From: JAJDTR01 sp965220415 | GTDB taxonomy: Bacteria; Poribacteria; WGA-4E; JAJDTR01 | Length of the DNA: 64,000 nt | Direction: 5' to 3' | NCBI GenBank assembly: GCA_965220415.1 | Contig: OZ244829.1 | Location: 4,030,001 to 4,094,000 of the forward strand | In this document: piece after piece, positions 7,559 through 16,649 of the stretch | Layout: every line of letters starts with the position of its first letter | Position numbering within the stretch: position 1 is the first letter of the stretch | Position numbers and translations under genes: made by a program | Notes under the pieces: generated by a model | The model's database searches: none | Told to the model about the DNA's origin: nothing | The model's input: the letters and a program-made list of their open reading frames with translations, nothing else

Positions 7559-9163
7559 TTAGTGGGGGATGCCCAGCTTGTGCATGCGCTTGTGGATTGC
7601 TTCGCGTGCCTCGAGAAACGGGCGTTCGAGATAGGCGCTGTGATCCGGTTCGCCGTGATGGTGCGTCGCCGTTCCGTGCTCGTGAACAGGGGCGGTCTCG
7701 CGGATATAGGTCAGACAACCGTCAATCAGTGTGAGCATGTATTGCGCAGCGTCGTTGTCGAACATCCACCATTCTCCGCCGCAGGCGATATAAACCGGGG
7801 AGGTGTGCGCAAAGATGCCGCGCTGCCAACCGTCGTGATGCTTGACGCTCGTATAGTTGGGACCGCCGCACCGTGCCGCCACCCACGTATGTCCGTCGGC
7901 TTTCACCTTCGCTTTCAATTCCAACCGCCGCGCACCCTTCGAGTCTTCTGTCGATGCCACTACGCGCCCGGCTTGGACGAGCTCGAGCGTGTGAATCGGG
8001 AAGATGCTCTCCGCCCACGCCTCGACTTCGACCGTACCTGGACCGGACATCTGAAGCGTATCGCCAATCTGATTGCCTTCCACGGTCAGGTTGATGATGG
8101 GACCGCCGCTGTGGAATGTTCGCCCGCGTGAGACATTTTTGCACCAGTTGTCGTAGTTGAATTCCTCATCCTCAGACAGGCGAGCATAGGTTCGATAAAT
8201 GCCGACGGGTACATCGCTCGACATCTTGTCCGTGCCGCCGACTAACGGCAGACGGTAGCCGCAGTTGAGGTAACGGTAGTACTCAAGATGGTTGAACGGC
8301 TCGTGCCGCAACATTTCGACGCCATCCACTCTGCCGGTGGCAATCAGCGCCGCCGGTTCGCCGTTTGGATTCGGGTGGTGCGGGATAATCACCGTGCCGC
8401 CTTGCGCGTGGCACTGGTCCGCCCAGTCGCTCATGGTGACTTCCAACGTTCCGCCGGGTTCGGCTTCTCCGGGACCATCGCTGCACCACGGCATTACAGG
8501 TTCCTTGAGTCCCAACAAGATCAGATGCCCCAAGAAGTGTTGACGGTTCTCCTGCGTGATATAGACAATGTTATTGCCTTCCTGCAGAACGCTTGCCTTG
8601 CCCGTAAATTCCTCGGTGTTCGTGAAGAGGCTACCCCACTGCGATTGCAGCAAGTTGACCACGTTGAGGTCTTCCCCCTGCGACTCCGTGTGGCTGCCCT
8701 GCGTCGAGAGGAAGTAAACGTGCGAGTCCCCGCTGTACCAGCCATCTTGGTTCATGTTGATCCAACGTTTGAGGCGCAATGTTAGTTCGCGCTGTCCCGG
8801 ATCTATGTTTACCCGCGTCCGAAGCGGCTCGTATTCGAACCCGCGTGCTATATCGACGATAACCTCCCCGCGCGGCAGCCAACCTTGGCAGGTGCCGTCT
8901 ATATAGGCGTAGGTAATCTGCCCCATGCGAACATCACCGCCTACATCAATGTGCCAACTGCCCAGATTCGAGTTGACCTGATTGTGATGACCGTGCGGCT
9001 GGTAAGGGATGCCTTCGGGGGAACGAAAATGAACTCGGCACGGCACGGGCTTGTTAGTCTCCTCATCAAGCACGGTGACATGCACCCAATTTCTGCCGCG
9101 ATCAAGCAGTTCGACGCGCATCCGCGACACGTCGACGGCGCCTTTCTCTTGACATCGCCCCAA
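7559..9163 (-). CDS. CehA/McbA-type metallohydrolase domain (C-terminal part of a frameshifted gene)
   Basis: About 530 residues. It opens with a carboxypeptidase-regulatory-like segment (VELLDRGRNWVHVTVLDEET, YIDGTCQGWLPRGEV), then a PHP-like domain seen as WYSGDSHVYF, VIIPHHPNPNG and LPLVGGTDKMSSD, which supply His and Asp ligands as in the CehA/McbA family of phosphoesterase-fold hydrolases. Its only possible start is a TTG inside the upstream reading frame without a ribosome site. The first residues of this frame (KGAVDVSRMRVELL) continue what the upstream frame leaves off. I therefore read it as the second half of one roughly 826-residue protein. Confidence 0.8.
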   Translation of the reverse strand: MGRCQEKGAVDVSRMRVELLDRGRNWVHVTVLDEETNKPVPCRVHFRSPEGIPYQPHGHHNQVNSNLGSWHIDVGGDVRMGQITYAYIDGTCQGWLPRGEVIVDIARGFEYEPLRTRVNIDPGQRELTLRLKRWINMNQDGWYSGDSHVYFLSTQGSHTESQGEDLNVVNLLQSQWGSLFTNTEEFTGKASVLQEGNNIVYITQENRQHFLGHLILLGLKEPVMPWCSDGPGEAEPGGTLEVTMSDWADQCHAQGGTVIIPHHPNPNGEPAALIATGRVDGVEMLRHEPFNHLEYYRYLNCGYRLPLVGGTDKMSSDVPVGIYRTYARLSEDEEFNYDNWCKNVSRGRTFHSGGPIINLTVEGNQIGDTLQMSGPGTVEVEAWAESIFPIHTLELVQAGRVVASTEDSKGARRLELKAKVKADGHTWVAARCGGPNYTSVKHHDGWQRGIFAHTSPVYIACGGEWWMFDNDAAQYMLTLIDGCLTYIRETAPVHEHGTATHHHGEPDHSAYLERPFLEAREAIHKRMHKLGIPH

Positions 9164-10041
9164 TTCACCTGTCCGACCTCCTCCTCGCCCTGCTTGACCG
9201 TCACCGTCGCGGACGGGATCGCCGCTATCTCGGTGTAAGCGGGACTCGATTTCGGATTTTGGGCTTCGCCCCAGCCTTTGAAGGAATCTTTGGCAAATTC
9301 GTCCGCCGAGGCTTCCGGCAGGGCGTGGACATAGGTCGCGAGCCCTCGATCGACTTCCACATCAAGATCGAACGGTTTTTCCGCGTTCTCCGGATTGGTC
9401 AGGGTAATGCGCGTTTCCCGGCGCCCCTGCCGGACAAATGGGTGTTCGTCCGCGTGTCCGAGTGTGATTGCACCGATGACGAAACGTGTTCCGCCGGGGA
9501 TGATCTCCAGTGATTCGATGACGGAATCGGGATGCGGATTCTCCCATGACCAGAGAAACAACCCTCGCGATCTGCCCTGTGCCGCCTCGGTCTGTCGACG
9601 TCCCATGTCCTCCCATCTCCCTGCATCGCGCGGATAGAGTGAGTTCGGTTCGTCCGGTAGTGCGCGGAACGGCAAACCGCCAAAAGCGGGAATGGCGATT
9701 TCAAATCTCTCACGGATGGGGACGCAAATCTCATCACCGCCGGATATACGGAAGACGTAGTCGGCAATCGGCTTCGCCAACGCCCCTCCCTCCGTGAGTT
9801 CCGACTCAAGCAAACCGTGCGCGATAATCACGCGGTGGGCTGACTGGTTGATGGGGATAGTCGCGCTCTCGCGCTTGGCATCGAAAGCAATGAGGCAGTT
9901 TCCGTCGTGTTCCGATGAGCCTACGACAAACGGCAAGCCGCGAAGCGTCTGCTCTCCGATTGAAACATCCGCGTCAACATTCAGTATATCAAGACCAGCG
10001 TTACACAACGCGGACACATCAAGAGGTTGATAATCTTTCAT
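8941..10041 (-). CDS. N-terminal part of the frameshifted CehA/McbA-type protein
   Basis: Starts at ATG 10041 (MKDYQPLDVSALCNAGLDIL) with AAAGGAG 7-8 nt upstream; an earlier ATG at 10059 overlaps that ribosome site. Residues 1-290 form a beta-rich domain ending at VGQVNWGDVK. From about 9150 down to 8941 the frame codes for low-complexity nonsense (SPCLMRRLTSPCRAEF), while the correct continuation lies in another frame. One missing base in 9139-9152 explains both pieces. No signal peptide is visible, so it is probably cytoplasmic. It may be a real pseudogene or a sequencing slip. Confidence 0.75.
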   Translation of the reverse strand: MKDYQPLDVSALCNAGLDILNVDADVSIGEQTLRGLPFVVGSSEHDGNCLIAFDAKRESATIPINQSAHRVIIAHGLLESELTEGGALAKPIADYVFRISGGDEICVPIRERFEIAIPAFGGLPFRALPDEPNSLYPRDAGRWEDMGRRQTEAAQGRSRGLFLWSWENPHPDSVIESLEIIPGGTRFVIGAITLGHADEHPFVRQGRRETRITLTNPENAEKPFDLDVEVDRGLATYVHALPEASADEFAKDSFKGWGEAQNPKSSPAYTEIAAIPSATVTVKQGEEEVGQVNWGDVKRKAPSTCRGCASNCLIAAEIGCMSPCLMRRLTSPCRAEFIFVPPKASLTSRTVITIRSTRIWAVGTLM

Positions 10042-10305
10042 GAATGCTCCTTTCGACATAATGTGATTTACGCAATCAAGCTCCCAGAAATTCGCTGTAG
10101 GATCGATTTCGCGATCGCGACCGCCGTGCTAGAACCTCTAGATGTTCGGTTGCGTAAGTCCTAATACGAATTCAAGATCTAACTGTTAGGATGTAACTGT
10201 TTAGTCCCTTGATTTCTGGAGTCGAGCACTATGAATCGAGACTGCTTTTTTCCCATTTTCTAGGCTGATTTCGTGTGGATGCTCATTTTTCCGGTTTGTA
10301 GTAGG

Positions 10306-10340
10306 GATCAAATGAGTGAATAACGAATGCGATAGAGATC
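10306..10340 (+). repeat. U36 unit
   Basis: GATCAAATGAGTGAATAACG to GCGATAGAGATC, preceded by GTAGGG. The region 10042-10542 holds only this copy, the next copy and a small TCGCGATCGCGA palindrome near 10108; no gene was seen. Confidence 0.65.
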
Positions 10341-10378
10341 CCTCTTCATTGCCCGTCCTATGGCTCTGGGGTTTTACT

Positions 10379-10416
10379 GACCAGCAAGCGAACGGATAGT
10401 GAGTGCGGTAGAGATC
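10379..10416 (+). repeat. Degenerate U36 unit
   Basis: GACCAGCAAGCGAACGGATA followed by GTGAGTGCGGTAGAGATC. Slightly longer than the consensus, with GACC in place of GATC at the left end. Confidence 0.5.
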
Positions 10417-10542
10417 CACTAATCACTAGCCACTAAACAATTCCGTTAGGATTAATCGGAGGCGCTCAATGAATTGAGCAACTACAATCACCCGATGCGC
10501 GTACTCATTGATTAGAAGTTAGCATAACCTTGTCTCAAACTT

Positions 10543-12213
10543 TCAATCTCCGCGTAAACGCGGGCGACTGTAGAGAAAATGTTCACCTTTCTCTGAGAGA
10601 ATCGAGGGCCGATCTTGTACCACAGGTATCACATAACTCCGAATTTTCACGCCATCGACCGTTTCTGTCTCCACCCGCGGCTCCGGCTGCCTCCGATGAT
10701 CGAATACGACATAATACCCTTCCATCGCGTTTTCCAACTGGAGATATGCGGCGAGTTGCTTTTTGCCTATCTGATAGCGGTTGTCTCCTCTCCAGATTTT
10801 CGTTTCAACAATATATTTTCGCCGATTGTGGTTAATGATAAGGTCCATCCTGCCGCGTCCCGTTTGCACCTCGATGTGCATCAGGCCGCCGACGAGTTTA
10901 ACAAACTGTTCAAGGTAGGCAAACAGCAGATGCCTGCCCACGGACTCTCGCGGTGTGCCCGGCACCTGTAGAATCCTGAACCCCACTCGCGCGATGAAAT
11001 CTCGGAAGTTATCCAGTAACGCTTCTAACGCGATCTCTCCGGTAGACGTGAGGTACTCCGAAAACGGGTCCTCGGCGTCCTCTGGAAAATAGTCATCCTC
11101 CAATCCATTTACCAACGGCTTGAACGCTTTCAGGATGCAGAATAGATAAATGGGATTGACAATTTCACACATGCCGTCGGTCCCTTTTGCTATCACCCCA
11201 TACGAAGCAAGTTCACCAATGATGTCGTCGCGCAGATTGAATTCCACACTTTCATCACGCGCCATAATCCGCATCAGCATACTTTCAAAGCGAGGACTTC
11301 TGCGGATATTGGTAATTAGATGCGTGAGATTGACATTGTCCTCTTCAATAAGTTGCGCATGCGCCGTTGTCCAGTGCGCCGCGCCAATCGGCTCGGTTTT
11401 CGGAATTCTCATTTCCTCGGTGAGAATCTGACCGAACCGATTGACGAGGAACGGTTGCCCCGCGGTCTGTTTGTGAATGGATTCAATCACTTCCGGGGCA
11501 AAGGTTTGTCCGACCTCGTCCGTATACTCTTGAAAGAGCTCTTTAACTTGTTCAAGCGTGAAGTTCGGCAGTTTGAATTCATCTTGAATGTTGAACGGCG
11601 AGACCGACCGATCGTAATCGAGTTGGGCGATACTCTTGACGCCTACAATGCCGACGCTATGGGGACAATTCATCTCATCGGAGAGATAGACCTGGCGAAA
11701 TGAATACAGAAAATCGCTTAGGACCGACTTGGGGATGCCGTCAAACTCGTCAATAAGGAGCACTACCTTTTTGAAGGCGGGGACCTGCTTGTGAGAATCG
11801 CTGTCCAAATGACTCGCGAGCTGCTGAAAGAACATTATCATCGAAAATTCATCAGTTAACGTTGTATTCGCCAAAAATTGCGTCAACGCCTCGGATGGAA
11901 TGCCGCCGCGTCTTTGGAAAACACTTTCAATTTGCAGGCAAATCATTTGGTAGACTCTGTCATAAAAATCGGCGGGCGTGACGTTCCGCATCGTTTGGAA
12001 ATCCAACTGGATAGGGAAATAGGTCGGATCCGCGGCGGCGAGCGCCTTCAGCGCAAATCGAAAAAAGGTAGTCTTGCCGGTCTGACGCGGCGCGAAAAGC
12101 ACAATGAACTTGCCGGCTTTGACGCGGTCGATGAAGTTGTTGATTTCCTCAGTGCGCGGGACAACATAATGTTGATTGGGGCGCACAGTTCCTTGGGTGC
12201 CGAAATATCTCAT
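10543..12213 (-). CDS. AAA-like ATPase with C-terminal PD-(D/E)XK nuclease domain
   Basis: 556 residues. Walker A is APRQTGKTT (41-49) and Walker B VVLLIDEFDG (150-159). The N-terminal FGTQGTVRPNQHYVVPR is the usual lead-in of AAA-35/AAA-ATPase-like proteins. A C-terminal nuclease fold shows GRGRMDLII (Asp457) and YIVETKIW (Glu470, Lys472), a complete D...ExK site. Proteins of this build are widespread in Bacteroidetes, cyanobacteria and candidate phyla and are suspected to be defence or mobile-element related. It stands alone with no partner gene. The ribosome site is weak (AAGAAG). Confidence 0.8.
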   Translation of the reverse strand: MRYFGTQGTVRPNQHYVVPRTEEINNFIDRVKAGKFIVLFAPRQTGKTTFFRFALKALAAADPTYFPIQLDFQTMRNVTPADFYDRVYQMICLQIESVFQRRGGIPSEALTQFLANTTLTDEFSMIMFFQQLASHLDSDSHKQVPAFKKVVLLIDEFDGIPKSVLSDFLYSFRQVYLSDEMNCPHSVGIVGVKSIAQLDYDRSVSPFNIQDEFKLPNFTLEQVKELFQEYTDEVGQTFAPEVIESIHKQTAGQPFLVNRFGQILTEEMRIPKTEPIGAAHWTTAHAQLIEEDNVNLTHLITNIRRSPRFESMLMRIMARDESVEFNLRDDIIGELASYGVIAKGTDGMCEIVNPIYLFCILKAFKPLVNGLEDDYFPEDAEDPFSEYLTSTGEIALEALLDNFRDFIARVGFRILQVPGTPRESVGRHLLFAYLEQFVKLVGGLMHIEVQTGRGRMDLIINHNRRKYIVETKIWRGDNRYQIGKKQLAAYLQLENAMEGYYVVFDHRRQPEPRVETETVDGVKIRSYVIPVVQDRPSILSEKGEHFLYSRPRLRGD

Positions 12214-12249
12214 TTTTTCTTCTTTATCTCTCTTTGTCCGACGAGGCGC

Positions 12250-12310
12250 AGAAACCGAGTTTTTTCCGACGTGGAAACACGAATTGGACGAAAATCAGCC
12301 CAATTTGACA
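12250..12310 (+). repeat. Family D repeat, left half only (D1)
   Basis: Begins AGAAACCGAGTTTTTTCC and continues GTGGAAACACGA as in the full copy at 54772-54868, but the matching right end is missing. Located just upstream of the AAA/nuclease gene. Confidence 0.5.
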
Positions 12311-12496
12311 GCAATTCTCATTTTGAATTTGCCGAGTGATTGAATCTATCGCATCCTCTCGAAACAGAAGGTCGCAAACTCATTTGTTGTCATTTTTGGG
12401 GCAATATCGCATAGTTTTGTGCGAATTTAACGCCTACACTTGTCGCCCCGCTGGGGCTTTCGAATTTAGTGTGTTCACGTTTCTACAAACCTGCGG

Positions 12497-12566
12497 AATC
12501 TCTATTGCACTCGCTATCCACTCGCTTGGGGGATTTCTATCGCACTCATTATCCATTCGTTTGATC
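12497..12566 (-). repeat. Two tandem U36 units
   Basis: Reverse orientation. The first covers 12497-12529 and the second 12531-12566 (ends TCGTTTGATC on the plus strand). They follow a CCCCGCTGGGGC hairpin at about 12443. The gap 12214-12592 holds only these and D1. Confidence 0.6.
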
Positions 12567-12592
12567 CTACAAATACGGCAGTGCCGCTTCAA

Positions 12593-13672
12593 TTAATTTC
12601 CTTCCAAGAACGTCCACAATTCATCAAATTTTGCTCCCACAATCGGTTCGTGACGGAGAATTGATGAACTCCCCTCCCCGCGAACAGGGTCCGTCATGTA
12701 TTCCGGGAGGTACTCTAGCACCTGGCGCAAGGTATCGCGCGAAATATCCATTTGCGAGGGGCGGTACCGCACCAAACACTTGTCAAGCCTGGAAAGAAGG
12801 CGCTGGGGATCGGCGTCGCAGTACCACGCGATGATGACCGCGCCCATGGCGACCAATTCGCCGTGAATCCAACCCCTGTCACACATGAGTTCGAGGGCGA
12901 ATGCAAAGTCGTGATCGCCGCTCTGCACGGTGGTCGCCAAGGCTCGCTCCCGGCTGTCGCGTTCTTGGAGCGCTTTGCCGATGACGCGGACATTTTCCGG
13001 CGTTAACTCCCCTTCGGCGTCTAGGGAGGCGTGGAAGCAATCTGTGAAATCTTGGTGGAACTGCTCCACGGCGGAAACGACCTCTTCGTCATAAGGCGGT
13101 TCAATGCCGTGTCTATGGTTGCGTTGCCATTCGGCGATTTTGGCGTAGTTGCAGAGAATGTCGCCCAGTCCGGCGGTGTTCAGGTGAGCCGGTGCACGAA
13201 GAACGACCTCGTAATCAATGATAACGTGATTGCAGTCGATCCAGGGCCAACTGTTGCCGCCGCCAACGATAGTCCGCCCGTCCCATATCGCCAGGACGCC
13301 GTGAATAATGGCGCCGGTCGATAGAACTGTCGGAACCAGAACCAGCGGCAGATCTCGCTTGAGCGCGGCGTATTTTGACGCATCCAGCGCCGTGCCTCCT
13401 CCGACGCCGACAATGAGATCTACCCCCTCCGGAAGCCCGTCAGTGACTTCCTGCAAATGACCGTGATCAAGATGAGTGGCGTAACCCACGCCGGCGGGTT
13501 GTTTCCCGAAATGAGGTTCGGCTGCTTTGATGGCGCTCGGTGTCGTCACCACGGCGTATGGCGGCCAGTCTTCGCTCTCCTGTCTCAAGAGGTTGTATCC
13601 GTAGCGCATGTCGATGTCCGTTGCGGGTTTGGATAGATTGGATTCGCTCCAAGCGCGTTTCCCTTTGTTCAT
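12593..13672 (-). CDS. Iron-containing alcohol dehydrogenase/glycerol-1-phosphate dehydrogenase-like protein
   Basis: 359 residues. VGVGGGTALDASKYAALKRD (about 88-107) is the NAD(P) phosphate-binding loop of the dehydroquinate synthase-like superfamily. Metal ligands are seen as Asp171 (GLGDILCNY), His254 (SGDHDFAFALE) and His270 (WIHGELVAMG), the Asp/His/His set of sn-glycerol-1-phosphate dehydrogenases and related sugar-alcohol dehydrogenases. A strong ribosome site (AAAGGAAC) precedes the ATG. Bacterial members reduce dihydroxyacetone phosphate or act on sugar alcohols. The substrate here is not settled; the sugar-acid neighbours favour catabolism. Confidence 0.8.
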   Translation of the reverse strand: MNKGKRAWSESNLSKPATDIDMRYGYNLLRQESEDWPPYAVVTTPSAIKAAEPHFGKQPAGVGYATHLDHGHLQEVTDGLPEGVDLIVGVGGGTALDASKYAALKRDLPLVLVPTVLSTGAIIHGVLAIWDGRTIVGGGNSWPWIDCNHVIIDYEVVLRAPAHLNTAGLGDILCNYAKIAEWQRNHRHGIEPPYDEEVVSAVEQFHQDFTDCFHASLDAEGELTPENVRVIGKALQERDSRERALATTVQSGDHDFAFALELMCDRGWIHGELVAMGAVIIAWYCDADPQRLLSRLDKCLVRYRPSQMDISRDTLRQVLEYLPEYMTDPVRGEGSSSILRHEPIVGAKFDELWTFLEGN

Positions 13673-13689
13673 TGTAGTTCCTTTAGAAA

Positions 13690-13718
13690 TACAGTGGCCA
13701 GTGGCTAGTGGTCAGTGC
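13690..13718. repeat. Short CAGTGGCCAGTGG-type dispersed repeat
   Basis: CAGTGGCCAGTGGCTAGTGG is seen again in similar form near 14534 and, in the opposite sense, near 23120. It looks like a degenerate tandem of CAGTGG. Function unknown. Confidence 0.35.
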
Positions 13719-13850
13719 GAAAACGACTCATGCTCAACACCACATGGGTAATTCCTTCTTTGTAGGACATGGAAAGTTAAATTCCCTAGGTTCTGTTGAA
13801 ATTTCATCGTAACCGGACAATCAAGAGCGGTGAACAAACACCTCCCTTTC

Positions 13851-13873
13851 GTAGGGGTTGGGTCTCCCAACCC
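13851..13873. repeat. Family E palindrome (GTAGGGGTTGGG arm)
   Basis: GTAGGGGTTGGGTCTCCCAA and CCC: the arm GGGTTGGG pairs with CCCAACCC. The same arm recurs at 33098 and 34392. Confidence 0.5.
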
Positions 13874-14175
13874 ATCGTTGACACTTCAGAGCACACCATT
13901 ATCCCTGTCGGAATAATTCATTCAGCAAGTAACACGTTCTAGTCGGAGTCCCTTTCCTCGATCCAGCGGATCGAAATGTCAATAGAACGCGACATGTCCA
14001 GATACCCGCGCTCCAGCGGAGCGCAATGTGTATAACGCATCATCAAATGACGTCATTTTTCGCTCTGTGGCTGGCTTTGAAAAAGTGTTACTTGATAGCA
14101 TACCATTATCCCTAGCGGAATAATTCTTTCAGCAAGCAACACTTACTAGTCAGAGTCCCTTTCCTCGATCCAGAG

Positions 14176-14210
14176 GATCAAACGAGTGAATAGCGAGCGC
14201 GATAGTGATC
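14176..14210 (+). repeat. U36 unit inside a GATCC-AGA-GGATC hairpin
   Basis: Sits directly after TCGATCCAGAG. Uninterrupted versions of this hairpin occur at about 14390 and 16065, so the insertion site is defined. Confidence 0.65.
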
Positions 14211-14258
14211 TTCAATGTCAATAGAAAACGATTATGTCCACATTTCCGCACTCCAGAG

Positions 14259-14294
14259 GATCAAACGAGTGGATAGCGAGTGCGATAGTAGATC
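14259..14294 (+). repeat. U36 unit inside a GCACTCC-AGA-GGAGTGC hairpin
   Basis: Empty form GCACTCCAGAGGA/GTGCAATG (for example near 16109); here 36 bases starting TCAAACGAGTGGATAGCGAG are added between GGA and GTGC with no loss of host bases. The same site is filled at 32101. Confidence 0.7.
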
Positions 14295-14600
14295 TTGTGC
14301 AATGTCGAGTGTTACTTGATAGCACGCCATTATCCCTGTCGGAATAATTCTTTCAGCAAGTAACACTTTCTAGTCAGAGTCTCTTTCCTCGATCCAGAGG
14401 ATCGAAATGTCAATAGAATGCGATATGTCCAGAATTCCGCGCTCCAGAGGAGCGCAATGTGGGTCGTGCATCATAAATTGCCCCTCGTTTCTCGCTCTAT
14501 GACTGGCTTCGAGCGAGTGTTACTTGATAGAAGCAGTGGCCAGTGGTTAGTTGCCAGTGACCAGGGTGAGTCGTTGTATAGCTATGTCTTCAGATTCCAG

Positions 14601-14696
14601 AGAAACCGAGTTTTTGTTTCCCGTGTTTCAAATCGTAAGCAGAACGAATAGGGTTTTGCCAACTTACGCCTTTTCGCCACGAAAAACTCGGTTTCT
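14601..14696. repeat. Family D repeat D2 (96 bp)
   Basis: Inverted ends AGAAACCGAGTTTTTG and GAAAAACTCGGTTTCT. It ends four bases before the stop codon of the enolase-superfamily gene (minus strand) and could act as its terminator hairpin. Confidence 0.6.
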
Positions 14697-14699
14697 GAC

Positions 14700-15857
14700 T
14701 TACCAGTTGGTGTAGGAGCCGTCGCGGCGGCGCAGCCGAGGCGCCTCCCAGAATTCAAAGGTCTGCTCCATCGCCAACTCTTCATTGAACTCGACACCCA
14801 AGCCCGGCTGATCGGGCACAACAATGTTCGGTCCTTCCTGCGTGAGTTGCACCGGAAACAGATCGGAATCTTGGCGACCGGTCGGTTCTGTCGGCGAATT
14901 TCGCACCTCCAGCCACGCGAAGTTGGGAACTGCCGCTGCCAAGTGGGCAGTTGCGGCGGTGCAGATGGGCCCCAACGGGTTGTGCGGCATCAGGTCGATG
15001 TAGTGGGCTTCCGCCATACCCGCGACCTTCATGGATTCCGTCAACCCTCCCACATTGCAGACATCGATACGTGCGAAGTTGGTAATGCCCTGTTCGATGT
15101 AGGGCAGAAACGCCCATTTGCTGGAAAACTCCTCGCCGATGGCGAAGGGGACATCGACCATACTCCGCAGGGATTCGTATGCCTCCGGCGTTTCGTCACG
15201 AATGGGTTCCTCGATAAAGTCCAGGGTGCCTGACGGCATGCGTTGACAAAACGAAGCCGCCTCAGCCACGCTTAAACGGCAGTGGTAGTCGATGCCGAGC
15301 ACGGGCTCAGGACCAACTTCCTCGCGCACCTTGGTCAACCACGACGCGGTCAACGCAAGCGATTCGCGCGGCTCGAAAATGGATGCATCCTCTACCGGCG
15401 GGTGGCCCGGCACCGTGCGAATGACGTTCCATCCCTGTTCCATCAGGAGTTTCACTTCGTCAATAAGTCCGGGGCCGGGCGCCGCACCGGTCGTCGCAAA
15501 ACACGGCACGAGATCTCGCTGCTTGCCGCCGAGGAGTTGGTACACCGGTACGCCCAACGCTTTGCCCGCGATATCGTGCAGCGCGATGTCAACCGCGGAG
15601 ATAGCGCCGGTGAGCACTCGTCCGCCCTCGAAATACTGGCCACGGTACATGTCTTGCCACAGCCCGCCGATGCACATGGGGTCTCGACCGATGAGAAACT
15701 CGCGGTAATGCTTAACCGCTCCGGCTACCGCCAGTTCCCTGCCGGACAAGCCGGATTCACCCCAGCCGTGGATGCCTTCGTCGGTCTCCACTTTGACCAC
15801 GAGTTGGTTTCTGCCGCCCACCCAAACCGGGAAGGGTTTAACGTCTGTGATCTTCAT
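14700..15857 (-). CDS. Enolase-superfamily (mandelate racemase/galactonate dehydratase-like) enzyme
   Basis: 385 residues. The N-terminal capping domain begins MKITDVKPFPVWVG. In the barrel, Asp190 with His192 (GIDYHC), Glu216/217 (FIEEPI) and Glu242 (AIGEEF) form the metal and acid-base set, and PHNPLGP (291-297) carries the barrel His found in D-galactonate/D-mannonate dehydratase-type members. Such enzymes dehydrate aldonic acids to 2-keto-3-deoxy acids, the substrate class of the HpcH/HpaI aldolase at 4905-5708. GAGGAATCAT precedes the ATG. The specific sugar acid cannot be told from sequence. Confidence 0.85.
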   Translation of the reverse strand: MKITDVKPFPVWVGGRNQLVVKVETDEGIHGWGESGLSGRELAVAGAVKHYREFLIGRDPMCIGGLWQDMYRGQYFEGGRVLTGAISAVDIALHDIAGKALGVPVYQLLGGKQRDLVPCFATTGAAPGPGLIDEVKLLMEQGWNVIRTVPGHPPVEDASIFEPRESLALTASWLTKVREEVGPEPVLGIDYHCRLSVAEAASFCQRMPSGTLDFIEEPIRDETPEAYESLRSMVDVPFAIGEEFSSKWAFLPYIEQGITNFARIDVCNVGGLTESMKVAGMAEAHYIDLMPHNPLGPICTAATAHLAAAVPNFAWLEVRNSPTEPTGRQDSDLFPVQLTQEGPNIVVPDQPGLGVEFNEELAMEQTFEFWEAPRLRRRDGSYTNW

Positions 15858-15898
15858 ATGATTCCTCTGAAAATTGTCTGAATGGGATCTCTATCGCC

Positions 15899-15997
15899 TT
15901 AGCTCGACTTTGTACATTTGACCGGGATAACAATTTAGTGTCAATCAAGCGTCGTAGAACAGCGGGTGAGAATTTAACCATCTGTGCTATTTGGTAG
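15899..15997 (+). repeat. Family F repeat F1, left part
   Basis: Begins TTAGCTCGACTTTGTACA and runs to CTATTTGGTAG, where the family C array C2 interrupts it. The right part resumes at 16650. Compare the uninterrupted copy at 38646-38870. Confidence 0.65.
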
Positions 15998-16649
15998 CGT
16001 GCCATTATCCCTGTCGGAATAATTCTTTCAGCAAGCAACACGTTCTAGTCGGAGTCTCTTTCCTCGATCCAGAGGATCGAAATGTCAATAGAATGCGACA
16101 TGTCCAGAGTCCCGCACTCCAGAGGAGTGCAATGTGGAGTGTTACTTGATAGCGCGCCATTATCCCTGTCGGAATAATTCTTTCAGCAAGTAACACTTTC
16201 TGGTCGGAGTCCCTTTCCTCGATCCAGAGGATCGAAATGTCAATAGAATACGATATGTCCAGAGTCCCGCACTCCAGAGGAGTGCAATGTGGAGTGTTAC
16301 TTGAGAGCGTCCCATCATTCCTGTCGGAATGATTCATTCAGCAAGTAACACCCTTTTTTTCGCTCAATGACTAGCCGTGAAAAGGGTTCCTTCGTGGTCT
16401 GGTTTTCACTCCAGCGGAGTGCAATGTCAATAGAACACGAGCTCTCCCCGTGTCTGCACTCCAGAGGAGTGCAATGTGGAGTGTTACTTGAGAGCACCCC
16501 ATTATCCCTATCGGAATAATTCTTTCAGCAAGCAACACGTTCTAGTCGGAGTCCCTTTCCTCGATCCAGAGGATCGAAATGTCAATAGAATACGATATGT
16601 CCAAATTTCCGCACTCCAGCGGAGTGCAATGTGGAGTGTTATTTGATAG
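15998..16649. repeat. Family C array C2 inserted in family F repeat
   Basis: 652 bp of C units between ATTTGGTAG and ACCATTGAAAAAG. In F2 these flanks are directly joined. One unit (about 16311-16350) has CATCATTCC...GGAATGAT where others have CATTATCCC...GGAATAAT, a matched change in both arms. Confidence 0.65.

Larger units (their letters stand above)
13888..14532. repeat. Family C array C1
   Basis: Several units, each with CCATTATCCCTGTCGGAATA, the inverted pair AGTGTTACTTG/CAAGTAACAC, and hairpins GATCC-AGA-GGATC and GCACTCC-AGA-GGAGTGC. Two hairpins are interrupted by U36 (14176 and 14259). It fills the gap between the enolase-family gene and the dehydrogenase; no gene is seen in 13673-14699. 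Confidence 0.65.

Noticed and set aside
7436..8131. 231-codon plus-strand frame
   Set aside because: Antisense to the CehA/McbA-type gene, with no recognisable motif.
15282..15881. 199-codon plus-strand frame
   Set aside because: Antisense to the enolase-superfamily gene, whose catalytic residues are clear.
16005..16497. Open frames across family C arrays
   Set aside because: Translations repeat the same peptide for every array unit and have no ribosome sites; non-coding repeats explain them.
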